Notes: a model not told the origin generated them from the letters alone. A stretch of 21,874 bases of DNA from Pleurotus ostreatus/Saccharomyces cerevisiae fusant (GCA_024196135.1 JAMQCK010000476.1:1-21874), one strand, 5' to 3'. Shown: positions 1 to 10,875, numbered from the stretch's first letter. Made by a program: numbers and translations.

Positions 1-848
1 GGGCGGTGGAGCCATGCGTGGCAACCGACGACGAGGGCTTGGGGGCGGCGTTGCGCGACGACGAAGTCGTGGTGTTGACGTCCTAGGCAGGGTGTTAGCA
101 AAGCTTTGACATGATGAGCATACAACGTACCTGCGAGCCCAAAAGCTCATCGCGATCGGACTCGATGATCACGAACCCATCGTCCTCCTCGTCGCCCATC
201 ACCTGGGACGGCTCCTTCTCCACCTCCTCCTCCTCCTCCTCCATTGCGGCATCAGCATCCGCATCTGCGTCCTGCGAGGGCTGATCATCGCCCGAGCTCG
301 CACCCTATTGACATCGATCAGATCGATCGCAGTAGACGGTAGTGAAAAAAGCGTACCTGGGAAGGCGTGAAGACGTGAGCGCCCGGGACGGTGGTGGGAA
401 TGATCTCATCCACCTCGTCAAACCACGGGTACCCTTTGTGCGCGTACGGCTTGCACTCGGGGTGGCGAGCGGTGAACTCGGTCCACGAGTCTTGAGTGTC
501 CGCGTTCACGCCCGCGCCGCGCTCCTCATCGTACGCGCCCCAGCCCGACGGCGACTGGATGAGCTTGATCGCCTTGTACTGCGCACGGTGCTAAGCATCC
601 AAAAAAATCATTAGCTCGAGGGCGAGGCAAAAAAAAGAGTCACGCACCCAATTCCACTTGTTCTTCAAGGAAGTAGCGGACTTCGGGGCCCCTCGCGTCC
701 TGTACTGCTCCATGTATGGCACCATCGTGTTCCAGAACGCCTTCTTGAAGTTGCCGCCATCGCCGGCCTCTCCCCTGTGATCGAAAAGGTACTTGATGAA
801 CTTATCGTTGTCGTTGCGGGTGAAGCTCGACTGCGAGGCGGCAGGCAT
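1..848 (-). CDS. Myb/SANT-like DNA-binding domain protein (3' partial)
   Basis: Probable nuclear DNA-binding protein whose 3' end lies beyond the left edge. The exons on the minus strand are 848-648, 590-357, 304-131 and 82-1, and all introns (57, 52, 48 nt) are GT...AG and keep phase 0. Residues about 8-95 look like the Myb/SANT-like domain common in Agaricomycetes and in plant transposase-derived factors: a first helix with NDNDKFIKYLFD, then GGNFKKAFWN, LKNKWNW and, just after intron 1, SGWGAYDEE. The rest is low-complexity: a run of seven Glu inside an acidic stretch at about residues 155-195, then Ser/Thr-rich sequence. The start is the first in-frame ATG before the domain. A CATAG acceptor-like site just upstream leaves room for a further 5' exon. 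Such domains often bind promoters or derive from Harbinger-type accessory proteins, but I see no transposase here. Its target is unknown. Confidence 0.75.
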
Positions 849-935
849 GCTGGGCGACAGCCCCTATGGGCAGCAGTGTACGGAAAAGCGAAAGACAAGG
901 CTCTTGTGTACCGAACACGGCCTGCTAGTTCGACT

Positions 936-955
936 TGTCACAAACTGGTGTGACA
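936..955. repeat. Perfect inverted repeat, 7-bp arms, 6-bp spacer
   Basis: The arms read TGTCACA and TGTGACA, exact reverse complements separated by AACTGG. It lies about 90 bp upstream of the Myb/SANT start codon. The shape suits a site for a dimeric transcription factor; TGACA half-sites are known for TALE-type homeodomains. That assignment is inference. Confidence 0.55.
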
Positions 956-1081
956 GTTCGTGGCCGTCGGATACTTCCGTCGGCCAACATCACAACTAGA
1001 ATCACGCGATCACGTTTTTTCGGCACTCGGTGGGGCCCGGTGGGGCCGGGCGCTCTCCGGTGCCTAGTTTATTATTTCTCA

Positions 1082-1107
1082 ACACTTAGCGCTCAGCCGC
1101 TAAGTGT
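1082..1107. repeat. Perfect inverted repeat, 10-bp arms, 6-bp spacer
   Basis: The arms read ACACTTAGCG and CGCTAAGTGT with spacer CTCAGC. It could be a dimer-binding operator or a small hairpin in a 5' transcript. It is not followed by a T run, and no flanking target-site duplication was seen that would mark a mobile element. Confidence 0.6.
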
Positions 1108-1802
1108 GGCCGTCCAGACTCTATTAAGTAGAAGCCCCGACACTTCCTTGAGCCCAGCCCAGATCCATTGGTACGCTTTATACCCGAGCGCAAGCCCCAC
1201 TCAACGCAGCGCTTCTGTCGACTTGTGTACTGTGAACTGCTTGACTGATCACAGCAAACAATCTTTCCATGGGCTTAAGCAAGATATGTTGATCACAAAC
1301 AGTAGGCCCTCTCAGAGCCGTTCATGCGTGAGCCCCTCATCAAGGAATACGCACCGAAGGCGAGCCTATGTTTACCAGTATTTGCTTCCGACAATTGCGA
1401 CGACGGCGTTTGCCGGTTCTTCATGTTGAAGATTCCCACCATCCCTCCATGCGCTTATATCCATACCTCGTCAACGTTGTGTTCCTTCATCTAACCTTTT
1501 GCGCCAACAGAAAACCTTTGGGATGGTTGTCATGGCTCTGTTCCCCCGACGGACTCGGATGCTCGGACATCGTCGGTTTGGTATGCGTTTGACCTGCTAG
1601 CCGACACCTGCGACATTCGCACCCTCCGAGCTATCGTACGGCGCCTTCCACCGCTGTGGGTGTATCATGCGCGCACGCACGGGACAGACCAGATGGTCTG
1701 ACCCGGATCCTCCGCCGACGATCAACTTCGCGTTGATCTCGCTATCAATTCCATGTCAGCCACAGGCCCATCCGAACCGCTGCTCTCACGGTACATATAC
1801 AC

Positions 1803-1919
1803 ATGAGCGCGTCTGGCGATCTTGCTTCCGCCCTCCACCACGAAATCCACCGCCATGTCCTCCGGCGGCAGCAGCGTGCTGAAGTCCCCCGTGTCCGACC
1901 GCGCGCCCAAGTTCGCTGA
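1803..1919 (+). other. Upstream ORF overlapping the permease start
   Basis: An ATG at 1803 opens a 38-codon frame that ends with TGA at 1917-1919, overlapping the permease start at 1855 in another frame. If the transcript begins upstream of 1803 it would dampen permease translation. The CATATAC element lies so close (about 1794) that transcription may start after 1803, which would remove this uORF. Confidence 0.3.
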
Positions 1920-4227
1920 GGGCCGTGATGAGGACCTGCTCGCGCGCCTGGGATACAAGCAGGAGTTCAAGCGCGACTTCAAGAGGCTGGAGCTCTTCGG
2001 ACTCTCGTTCACCATCGTGGGGGTGGTCCAGTCCATCGCGTGGGTACCCGCGAGCTTCGCCCTAGGAACGCAGCTCACTAATTGCGATCCGCGACGCGCA
2101 GTGCCGTTCTGCTTTACTCTATACCCTATGGCGGTCTAGCATCCATGATATGGGGTGTAAGCGCTGTCCCCCTTGACCCTCGGTAACCATCTGAATGCGC
2201 TCCGCCTCCCCTTGCCAGTGGTTCACCTGCTCTATATTCCTCATCATCGTCGGTCTAGCCATGGCAGAACTCGGGTCATCTGCACCCACGGCAGGTGGAC
2301 TCTATTACTGGACCTTCAAGTTCTCCTCCCCCGCCACACGCAAGCTCATGTCCTGGCTCGTCGGATGTGCGCCGTGCCTCTTTCATTGCTCAGTCTCCTG
2401 AATCTAACCTGCCAACCTGCGACCAGACGTCAACACGGCTGCCTACATAGCCGGCGTGGCAAGCGTCGACTGGGGATGTGCCACCCAGATTATGGCCGCC
2501 GCCACCATAGGTTCGGATATGACTTTCGAGCCCACGAACGCGCAGACGTAGTACGTACATCCCGCACGGTCCTTCATTCCGATTTACGGTTATGCTTATT
2601 AGCCTTTTCCAGCGGAGTATACGCCGCCCTCCTGATATTGCACGCAATCATGGCTAGTCTTGCGACTAAGGTCATCGCGAAGCTGCAATATTTCTATGTT
2701 TTCCTGAACATTGCGTCAGTCAGCTTTGCGCCATCTCCCCTGTGCCTCACTAATGTACGCGACTACGCTAGGCTGTTTTTGGCAGTCATTATCGCCCTTC
2801 CGACCACGACGCCGAAAGACATGGTCAATACTGCGAAGTACGCTTTCACGCATTGGGAAAACAGTGGGTCGAGATACGCGGACCTTCCTGATGGTCGCTG
2901 ACTATCCCCGTCTCCGACAGTGTCCGGCTGGCCGAACGGGTTCGCATTCATACTGAGCTTCCTCGCTCCTGCTTGGACTGTGGGTATGTATCGCTTCGTC
3001 GCATCCCCGAGCTTGACATTGACTCAACATCACCTCCCTAGCTGGCTTTGATACGAGCGTACACATCAGCGAGGAGGCGCAGAACGCGCCTCGCGCTGTG
3101 CCCTTCGCAATCATGTGCACCGTCGTGCTGGCTTCGACGCTGGGCTGGAGTGCGTGACTTTCTACCTTCTGTCATCTGCCCAGCGGTCGACTCATTTGTT
3201 ACGCCCAGTCGTCAACATCGTCCTAGCTTTCCACATCGGACAGGACTTGGAATCGGTTGTTGGGAATCCGATCGGTCAGCCCATGGCTACGGTGAGTACT
3301 CGGCGCTCCAGTCGAGGCGCGAGTTGACCAACTTGGACCAGATTTTCTTCAGCAGCGTCGGCAAGACAGGTACCCTCGCAATTTGGGCCTTCATGATCAT
3401 CACTCTATTCATGACCGGGATGGATTATGTGCGTATTTCCTCAGTTGCATGCCACCTCTTTGACCTCTGAGTCGCACTTCACAGCTCATCGCCGGCTCTC
3501 GCCAAATCTTCGCCTTCTCGCGCGACCACGGTCTCCCCTTCTCCGGCCTCCTCTACAACATGAATCCCCGAACGAAAACGCCTGTTCACGCTGTCTGCTT
3601 TGTTGCTTTGTTCGCGCTCTTGCTCGGTCTCATTTCTTTTGCTGGTTCCGTGGCTATTACTGCGGTGTTCACGATGAGCGTGGTATGCCAGTACATTGGG
3701 TTTACGATTCCCATCGTCGCGCGATGGGTAGGTGGCACAAAATTTGTGCCGGGCCCATTTTCTTTGGGAAAACTGGTGAGTGGCGCGTTGGCTGAGGATA
3801 TGACGCTCTGGGGTGTGCCAAATTTTCGCTGCGCTCTTTCTGACCTTTTCCTCAGAGCCTTCCTATATCGACGATTGCCGCCTCCTACATGACCTTCATG
3901 ATTGTCGTCTTCCTCTTCCCCGCCGACCCCGCGCCCGAAGCGCCCACGATGAACTACACCGTCGTCGTTGTAGGCGGTGTCATCCTCCTCTCGCTCGGCT
4001 ACTATTACCTGCCCGTATACGGCGGCACGCACTGGTTCACGGGTCCAGTCGCGACCATCGAGAACCACGGACCAGACTTCCACGACCACGACGACGCGGA
4101 GAAGAAGGGGGAGCTTGAGAAGCAGGGGCAGGCCGACATGAAGGGCGAGGCTGACGTGAAGGACGAGGCTGACGTGAAGGACGAGGCCCAGGACGCGGAA
4201 GTGAAGGTCGACACGACTGCGCGGTGA
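1855..4227 (+). CDS. GABA/amino-acid permease (APC superfamily, UGA4-like)
   Basis: Polytopic plasma- or vacuolar-membrane transporter of the APC superfamily, expected to import GABA or other amino acids with protons. Twelve exons: 1855-2039, 2102-2156, 2219-2366, 2427-2550, 2613-2714, 2772-2863, 2921-2983, 3042-3149, 3209-3291, 3342-3428, 3485-3775, 3856-4227. They sum to 1710 nt (569 aa plus stop). Family hallmarks in order: LFGLSFTIVGVVQSIA, YSIPYGGLASMIWG, LAMAELGSSAPTAGGLYYW, VASVDWGCATQIMAA, SGWPNGFAFILSFLAP, VHISEEAQNAPRAVP, NPIGQPMAT, AGSRQIFAFSRDHGLP, PVYGGTHWFTGP. About 12 membrane segments are expected. The cytosolic C-tail is acidic/basic and carries three 6-residue repeats. The start ATG at 1855 has the context CCGCCATGT. 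The substrate cannot be fixed from sequence; related fungal proteins include choline and other amino-acid carriers. Confidence 0.92.
4132..4185 (+). repeat. Three tandem 18-bp repeats in permease C-terminal tail
   Basis: Three in-frame 18-bp units encode ADMKGE, ADVKDE, ADVKDE. The last two units are identical at the DNA level. This is charged low-complexity sequence in the cytosolic tail and may vary in copy number between strains. Confidence 0.85.
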
Positions 4228-4960
4228 CCAGACCGAGGTGCCAAAAGCTGTCTGTCGTAAGTATCCATAGGGACTTCTGTAATTGTACAGGGCGATGGTA
4301 CCCCTGGTGTACGTCCCTCCCTCCCAGCTTGCCCCTTTGTGCCAAGAGAGTTCACCGCAGCTATTGACTTTGAGCAGCTGCGCCCTCTCACTGAGGTCCT
4401 ATCGATTTCATCACGGCGAACTCACGACTCCGAGTGGTAAGTCCACGGGCCCGGGTGGCAAAGCCTACCACGTCCGGATCCAAAGACAGGCCTACGTACC
4501 CAGGAGGAGTTTCGGCCACCCACGGTCATGAGCATACTTGGAACAAACAACATGAGTGAATTATGTACATACATAGGTATCCCGGTACAGTTCAATAGAC
4601 GCAGATTCAACACGATAGCAAGGCGACACAGATGCGGGTGGAGTACACAAGAAGGCTACGGCGATGGGAATTCGGAACGAGTCGGAGGTATGTACGCGGC
4701 GATAGGCAAGCAAGCCATACAGCAGCGACAAGCATATCATACGGGGACGAGCAGGTCATACGGGGACAGGCAAGCGACGGTAACAGGATAAGTTACAGCA
4801 ACAGCAGCGCGTCCGAACGTGGCGCGGGCGCGACCCGCATGACACAGTATAGTGGACGGGTTGGTGGTATACACGCACACCTGGGATGGGTCCGCTTGCC
4901 GTGGGTGTCGAAGGCGGGCGGACGCATGGTGTACCTGGGTTAGTCGGGCTCGGCGAGCGG
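4228..4960. other. Convergent intergenic region, no gene seen
   Basis: This region lies between the 3' ends of the permease and the membrane-protein gene and probably contains both 3'UTRs and polyadenylation sites. Open frames here lack domains and are interrupted. The only structure noticed is an imperfect 19-bp tandem pair at 4737-4774, both starting TCATACGGGGAC. Confidence 0.6.
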
Positions 4961-6384
4961 TTATACGACGTCGGCGGTCCCCTTGAACGTCGAATTGGAG
5001 CGCTGTGCAGCGACGTCCAGAGGGTTCAGTTGGAACGTCGCCGCTGGCTTTGACTCGTCTGGCGGCGTTTCCAGGTCTGTGGTCTCCGTCGTCATCTCCA
5101 TGCTATGTCGCAGCGTCGTGGTCATCCCCAGCGCAGGACCGAATCGTATCGCAGTGTTATCCGTGCGCTTTCCTGACTTCGTGTTTTGCTGCGTGAACGC
5201 CTGCGTGGCTCTGTGATTATCGAAGCCCTTGCCAGACGCGACGCGGAATATAATCAGGAAAGTCGTGACGTTCTGGGGGACGCGTCAGCTCGTGATATGG
5301 TTGGCGGACAAGATTAGCCAGCGAGCAAGCTTTCTCTATCAGCGAGGAAGGCGGTATGAAAGCGCATGCCGTCCTTCTCGCCCAGAGTCACGTGGAGGTG
5401 AACTTCTTAGGCATGCGAGTGCGGTCTCGTCGCGTTCTTGGCAAAAAAAACTAGTGAACGGAGCTAAACGCACCTGTACGGGGGACAAGCCTTGGAGGAA
5501 GAGCTGCGCCAGCGGGTGGTTCATCGCGAACGGGACGAGGAAGAGGAGGGAGTACGCGGAGTAGATGCCGGCGGATTCGACGACCATGGCGGCGAGGGAG
5601 GTGTAGTGCATGCCATGCGTGCTGCCAAGCGCTGATCGCACGCGGCGGCGGTACAGCATCAGGCGGGCGACGATGAGAAGAGTGACTAGGATGTTGAGGG
5701 CCAATGACATGCTGTAGTAAGGGATCGTAAAGTTGATGCCAGAGGAGTCCCATGGTGATTGGTCGGCCGTGCCGACCTGCTTCAGCCAGAGGATTCCCAA
5801 GACTGTGGGGAGGTGATGAGTGAGTGTTTGCGGCATCTGAGAGGCGACGCACCAAAGGACGTTATGTACATGCAGATGGGGACGGTTAGGAAGAGGTAGA
5901 TTGGGTATTGCGAGCCGTTGTAGATAACGTAGCAGCGCCAGACCTGGTAGGGGAATTAGCTGTTGCTTCGACGAAGCTGGGCGTGATAACGCACGTTAAT
6001 GATGTCGCACAACCAGTTGCAGATGACAAGCGTGACGTTGGCGAGCATATCGACTGGGATCGAGAACATGTCGTCCTCGTACGCGCTGGGGCCGCCCGGG
6101 TACTCGCGCTGATCAATGAAGCAGAGCTGAGTGAACTTCAAAAGTCCCCCCATGTAGAGCGTGCCGAGGGAAAAGATGACGGATATGTAGACGAGCAGCG
6201 CGACATTCCTCTTGTCCTTTTTCCGCTTGTAGAGGAGGTACGCGGCGCTGGTGAAGAGGACGACTTGCATCCCGTACGCGACCGTGGCGAGGAACGCGCC
6301 CTGGAGCCATGTCCGCTCCGAGAACAGCGTCCACGAGTCCTCCTTGGGCCTCCAACTGCTGGGGTCTTCCAGGGTGCCGGACAT
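4961..6384 (-). CDS. Agaricomycete multi-pass membrane protein, function unknown
   Basis: Polytopic membrane protein of a lineage-expanded Agaricomycete family usually left as hypothetical. Exons on the minus strand are 6384-5995, 5943-5853, 5802-5474 and 5272-4961; the sum of 1122 nt gives 373 aa. Hydrophobic segments occur at roughly residues 30-50, 65-85, 110-130, 135-160, 185-205, 215-240 and 250-270, suggesting seven passes. Family-like motifs: YKRKKDKRNVALL, FIDQREYPGGPSAYE, NVWRCYVIYN, TLLIVARLMLYRRRVR, AAMVVESAGIYSAYSLLFLVP and LIIFRVASGKGFD. The C-terminal 75 residues are hydrophilic, Thr-rich and probably cytosolic. Introns 1 and 2 are 51 and 50 nt, but intron 3 is 201 nt. The topology resembles a receptor, but no ligand or G-protein link can be inferred. 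It is convergent with the permease and divergent from noxR. Confidence 0.8.
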
Positions 6385-8417
6385 GGTGCGCCCGCGACGA
6401 AGGGAAGGGGGATACGGGCGCGAGCTACAGAGGCATCAGCAGACTTTTATAGCTGATCACGCCAGTAATACAACCTTGGGAACGCAGCGAAGAAGATCAG
6501 AGAGAAGGCTGGCACGCGCTGGTCATTGCTTCGCGCGCACTGCTGCCTCGAGGGTGAGCTGTGAGGGAGCAATCACCGGGGGAAGATGGAGGTCGAGGAC
6601 AAGCTACGTGACAGCCTGCCGGGCGTCCAAGTCCTTGGTCCCCATCATTTGACCGACATCACTATCCGGCAGGCGCCCGGGGTCCACTTAAGCGTACTAC
6701 ATCCAATCAGAAGACTAGCGATGCGATGAGAGGCAGAGGCAAGTGCGCGTCTACAAATGTCTGTCATTTTTAGGCAGTAAGAATCGAGGACAACATGTCG
6801 CGTGCGCAGACCCCTAAGAACCGCTGCACCTCGTCGTAACATGAGTTCTCGCCAGTAGGACAAGCGATATGCTATGTGTAAAGAAGACATACTAGGCAGT
6901 TTTCAGAAGCCGCAGTACGCTACTCAAACCGCAACCGCTGCGTCCGACAGCTGCGTTGGCGCCGCTGCCCGGGCCCCATGGAATGACGGCGTGCATATTC
7001 GAGCGACACCTTCTACCCCCAAGGGCGCCACTCGCACGCTCACAGGACCGGGGCGTACCGAAATGGCTTTGGGAAGGTCCTTGTCCATCGGACAGTTAGG
7101 TCACTATTCATTGACTGGTCATCTGGACCAACGACTGCGGATCCAAAGTGAACACCATCGTCATCCAGAGCTTCTGCTGTTCGAGCTGTTCGGGTTCGGC
7201 AGATCTTGCAAGTCGTGTCCAGCTGGTGCGCCTGCTGTCGAAGAAGAGATGGACTGTTGATGTACTTGAGCGGGAGCATGCGCGATTTGCCAGCCTGAAT
7301 AACGTGCCTTCTTAGCGGCGAGTCCGACCATCTGACGGTGTATCAGCAGTAAAGAAAGTTGTTCACGGGCGTACGTCTGGACAGCGATGGCTGAGGAGCA
7401 CTTGCCAGCAGTACATGTCCAAGTCGAACTCGGAAAATCGTGAGTTCGCATCACGTGAGATGTTCATAGTCGGGACTTGCCGACTAGGGACGCGTCGTGA
7501 CTCGACACGTTCCACGAACTTGAAAGTCCATGTCGTCGGGGGCGTCTAGACACGAGCTGCGGTCTGCAATTGCTTTGTGGAGCCCCGCCAACGTCAAGCG
7601 ATTCATCTGACTGGCATTCCGCTATGCTGGGTCGATAGAGTCTGTCGCTAAATCAAGTCCAGGCTCGCGTATCGTGGTCGAGATGGGCGAGGGCGAGGTC
7701 TGGCTGTTGTCCAGGCCCGCCAAGCGAAGGCCTAATCAGCTCGCGAAGGGAAAGAGACTGCCATCCATCTTGATCAGTGGTTTCGTGCAGTCGTCGTGGG
7801 ACGCCCAGTAGCTTGGTAGAATGCTGATACCCACCTGCTGGCTGGCAGGAAGTACGACGTGTTGCATCGCGTAAAAGCTCTTTGAGACTGTCGCCAGAAT
7901 CGAGCATTGAATGCAGCAGTTCAGACATCGCGTGCGGTGATGAAGGCAGGAAGCAAGGCACACCAAGTCGTCGGAAGACGCGTCGGGCTTGATGAAGTTC
8001 ATATTCCGGTGCACCTCGGAGACAGCCGGCGTCGGGCGTCGGGGCGAGCGCTTAGCGACCCAGGACAACGGGAAGCCCAAAACAATGGTCGCCGTTGCGT
8101 ACCTGAGGTGCCCAGCCGCGCATCGCTCGACGACGACGCCCTTGACGACGACCGTCGCTGATATCACGTCCCAGCCAAATCCGTCAGCTCGCAGTCTCCT
8201 CCTACCGCTCACGCCATCCGAGCGGCTCATCCCACTCTTTCCCCTCCCGCTCTTTCTTCGGTTTCTACCCAGCTGGTCTGAACTTTGTCACAGCTTCTTA
8301 TTTCCCTCGGACTGATCATTTTTATCTCTTGACAACTCGCGACCGGCTCGCCCACATACCTTACACCACGCACACCCTATCCGACCGATACACCACCAGT
8401 AGTCCCCGCCCCGCGCG
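6385..8417. other. 2-kb divergent intergenic region, no gene recognised
   Basis: This region separates the starts of the membrane-protein gene and noxR. Both strands were read for conserved motifs and none was found. The longest frames (6874-7260 plus, 7736-8230 minus) lack domains and show no family resemblance. It should contain both promoters; the part just upstream of 8418 is pyrimidine-rich (about 8230-8300), as in many fungal promoters and 5'UTRs. A non-coding transcript or a fast-evolving small gene cannot be excluded. Confidence 0.5.
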
Positions 8418-10374
8418 ATGTCACTGAAAGCTGAACTGGAGACGTGGGCCGCGGCGCTTGCCGCGTACGACAAGGAGGACTTTGAGCAGGCGCTCGAGCT
8501 CTTCTCCCGGATCGCGGACTCGTCCAAGATCCTCACCAACATGGGACTCATATACGCGACGCTCGGCGAGCACGAAGCTGCGGTCCAGCACTTCATCGAA
8601 GCGACGAACCTGGACAAGTACCTTGCTGTTGCGTGCGTGATAGACGCTGATGTCGAATCCCGCGGTGTGCTGATATCCCGCCCTCCAGCTATTTCCAGTG
8701 TGGCGTGTCCAATTTCCTGATGAATCGATACGACCTTGCCTACAATGACTTTGAGGAGGCTTTTCTGCGGTTGAGGGACAACCAGGACATGTGCGTGCGG
8801 ACAGTTTCTGTCAAGCAGCATTCCACTGATCGAGCCTACAGCAATTACGAGCAGCTGGGCCTGAAGTTTAAGCTCTACTCGGCTGAGGTGCTCTTCAACA
8901 AGGGGCTGTCGCTCATTTACATGGGCCAGCTCCCGGAAGGCATGGCCATCATGCAGGACGCCAGGCGGGCTAAGGCCACTGACGAACACAACGTTATCGA
9001 CGATGCGATAGCGGATCAAGGGCAAGGATACACTGTATTCAGCATCGTGCGTTCTTCCTCCGCATCGCTACACGTGAGCTGACCCTCTTGAACGTGCAGC
9101 CTGTCGGCGTGCTCTACCGACCTTCAGACAAGAAGTTGAAGAATGCGGCTACGAAGGACTACATGGGCAAGGCGGTGAGTAATACCTCTTCGCTGCTTCG
9201 AGACCTCCTTCTGAACTTTCTCAGAAACTCGTCGCCGCCAGCGATGCCAACGACATCACAACGGAATTCACGGGCGCCTACCGCCTGAAGAAGGGCGTCT
9301 CCCCCGGTGGTATCTTCATAAACCGCGATGAGCCCGCCAACCTCGGCCGCAACGCCACCGTCCCCGCCCCCATGAACCCCGAGCTCGAAGCCAACCGGGT
9401 CCTCACGCGCACGCGCACCGAAGTCGCGGCGCCCTCGCAAATGGGTGCCGGCTTCGGTTCGTCGCCAGCGACCGTGGGGCGTAGTAACACGATGCTCAAC
9501 GTCGCGCGGCCTTCTCCCAATGCTTCGATTGGAGGACCCGCTGCACCGGGCCCGGGCCCGGTACCCATTCGCGGCCTCAGCATCAAGAAGGCAGACTCGC
9601 CTACGGGTCGTTCGCAGGCTGGTCCTCCCCCTCCGATGCCTCCTTCGAAACGTATGTTCCTTACTTGGCCCCATGTTCCAATTACGCTAACGGATGTTCA
9701 GCCTCTCCTCCAGTTGGCGCTCGTCAGACCGTCGCCACGGAAGACATTTACGACGGCTACCTAGACGCGTACACCGATCCTACGCCGAGCAGGGCGCAGA
9801 GCCCTCCGACCGGCCCGGAACGTGTCGCTGCTTGGGCACGTACCAACGCGAACCCAGGGTACCCGCCTGCTTCGCGGTCTGCTCCTCGAAGCCAGTATGC
9901 ACCGAGTTCCTTTGGCGGTGCTTCTGTGCGACGGCGGACGACCCGCCGGACCGTTCAGCGTGCACCGAGTACCGTGCGGATGACAAGTGCGTACGATGGC
10001 TACGAGGAAGAGGAGGGCTACGGCAGCGGCGAGTACGAGGATGGGCCGTTCGAGTTGATCAAGATCCGCGTGAAGGTATGCCATGACCTGCATTACGGAA
10101 GGTGTAACGCTGACGTTGCGAATAGTTGTACTACGGCAACGATGTCCGCGGCATGGCCATCGAACCCTCGATGCCCTTCGCCGAATTCATGGACCGGGTA
10201 ACTGCCAAGTTCAACCAATCGGTACAAACCATGCGCCTCAAGTTCAAGGACGAGGACGGCTCGAAGGTGACCCTCCAAGACGACAGCGACTACGACCTTG
10301 CCATCGAGACCGCACGAGAAAGCGCAAAGGGCAAGCCCGAGGGAAAGCTCGAGATCTGGTGCACGGATGCTTAG
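8418..10374 (+). CDS. noxR: NADPH oxidase regulator NoxR (p67phox-like)
   Basis: Cytosolic activator of fungal NADPH oxidases (NoxA/NoxB), which works with the GTPase Rac in hyphal growth and fruiting. Seven exons: 8418-8632, 8689-8790, 8842-9046, 9100-9174, 9225-9651, 9702-10075, 10126-10374; 1647 nt, 548 aa. Residues about 5-170 form the TPR domain that binds Rac-GTP, with helices such as LTNMGLIYATLGEHEAAVQH and YDLAYNDFEEAF. Residues about 176-203 match the p67phox activation segment (GVLYRPSDKKL, TKDYMGKAKLVAA). Residues about 205-455 are disordered and Pro/Ser-rich, including GPPPPMPPSKPSPP. Residues about 458-540 form a PB1 domain with an acidic OPCA-type motif at 507-523 (KDEDGSKVTLQDDSDYD). 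There is no SH3 domain, as expected for fungal NoxR. The PB1 is a likely contact for the Cdc24/Bem1 polarity machinery, by analogy with other fungi. Confidence 0.95.
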
Positions 10375-10858
10375 ACGAGTGGCCCATGACGCTGCCCCCT
10401 CTTCCTGTCCGCACAATCCACTCACTGCGCTTATCATCTATCATCATCTATGCGGACCTTCATCTGTGACATTTGGGCTTTTCGGGTTTCTACTTCGCTG
10501 TCGCATTTCTACCCTAACTGGACTTATCGGTCGCTTGTTGTATAATACCCGTAATCCATGATTCCTCTCCGAGGCGACAAACAAACACGTAACACCTTGT
10601 ACATAGACCTCTTCTAGCCTACAAAATAGAAGGTTGCCAGAGAGCGTCGCTTCGAAGTGTGCGGTTGTCGTCGCCTACACAGTGTCACAGGGCCTGTCAC
10701 GGTTCAACTCAAGGACCACGTGCGTTGGCACGCGAAATGTCCCGCTCGCTTCGGACAACTCTTGTCCCCAACGGCCATCCCTACCATGCTTTAGCGAGTC
10801 GCTGATACCTTGCCTAAACGCTCTCTTGATCCTCATCTCTTGGATATCTCCCTCCACC
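10375..10858. other. Intergenic region between noxR and the sulfurase-like gene
   Basis: It holds the noxR 3'UTR and the promoter of the downstream same-strand gene. A TGTATAATACC stretch near 10538 and TTGTACATAG near 10597 resemble fungal 3'-end elements. No coding frame with recognisable content was found. Confidence 0.5.
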
Positions 10859-10875
10859 ATGGGCAACACTCACTC
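10858..10875 (+). repeat. Copy 1 of exact 18-nt repeat covering the start codon
   Basis: CATGGGCAACACTCACTC occurs here around the start codon and again at 11417-11434, where it encodes part of the conserved GNTHS motif. The match is exact over 18 nt, in the same reading frame in both places. Confidence 0.9.

Larger units (their letters stand above)
849..1854. other. Divergent promoter region between Myb/SANT gene and permease
   Basis: This kilobase separates two divergently transcribed genes and shows no conserved protein on either strand. The 164-residue open frame at 935-1429 has Ser/Pro/Arg-biased composition and no recognisable domain. It holds two perfect inverted repeats (936-955 and 1082-1107), a short GTGGGGCC tandem near 1030-1050 and a CATATAC element near 1794-1800 that could serve as the permease TATA box. 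An upstream ATG at 1803 opens a 38-codon frame that overlaps the permease start out of frame. Confidence 0.6.

Noticed and set aside
935..1429. 164-codon frame in the Myb/permease spacer
   Set aside because: Low-complexity composition, no intron logic and no domain; it also contains both palindromes, which fits promoter sequence better.
4737..4774. Imperfect 19-bp tandem pair in the convergent spacer
   Set aside because: Only two copies with several mismatches; not enough to call a repeat element or CRISPR.
5908..6456. 182-codon plus-strand frame over the membrane-protein gene
   Set aside because: It is the antisense shadow of exon 1 and intron 1 of the minus-strand gene.
7736..8230. 164-codon minus frame upstream of noxR
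   Set aside because: No recognisable motif. It overlaps another open frame on the opposite strand (7907-8161), and composition gives no support for coding.
8288..9025. 245-codon open frame antisense to the first noxR exons
   Set aside because: It runs across noxR exons and introns on the opposite strand, has no recognisable domain, and is explained by the codon bias of noxR.
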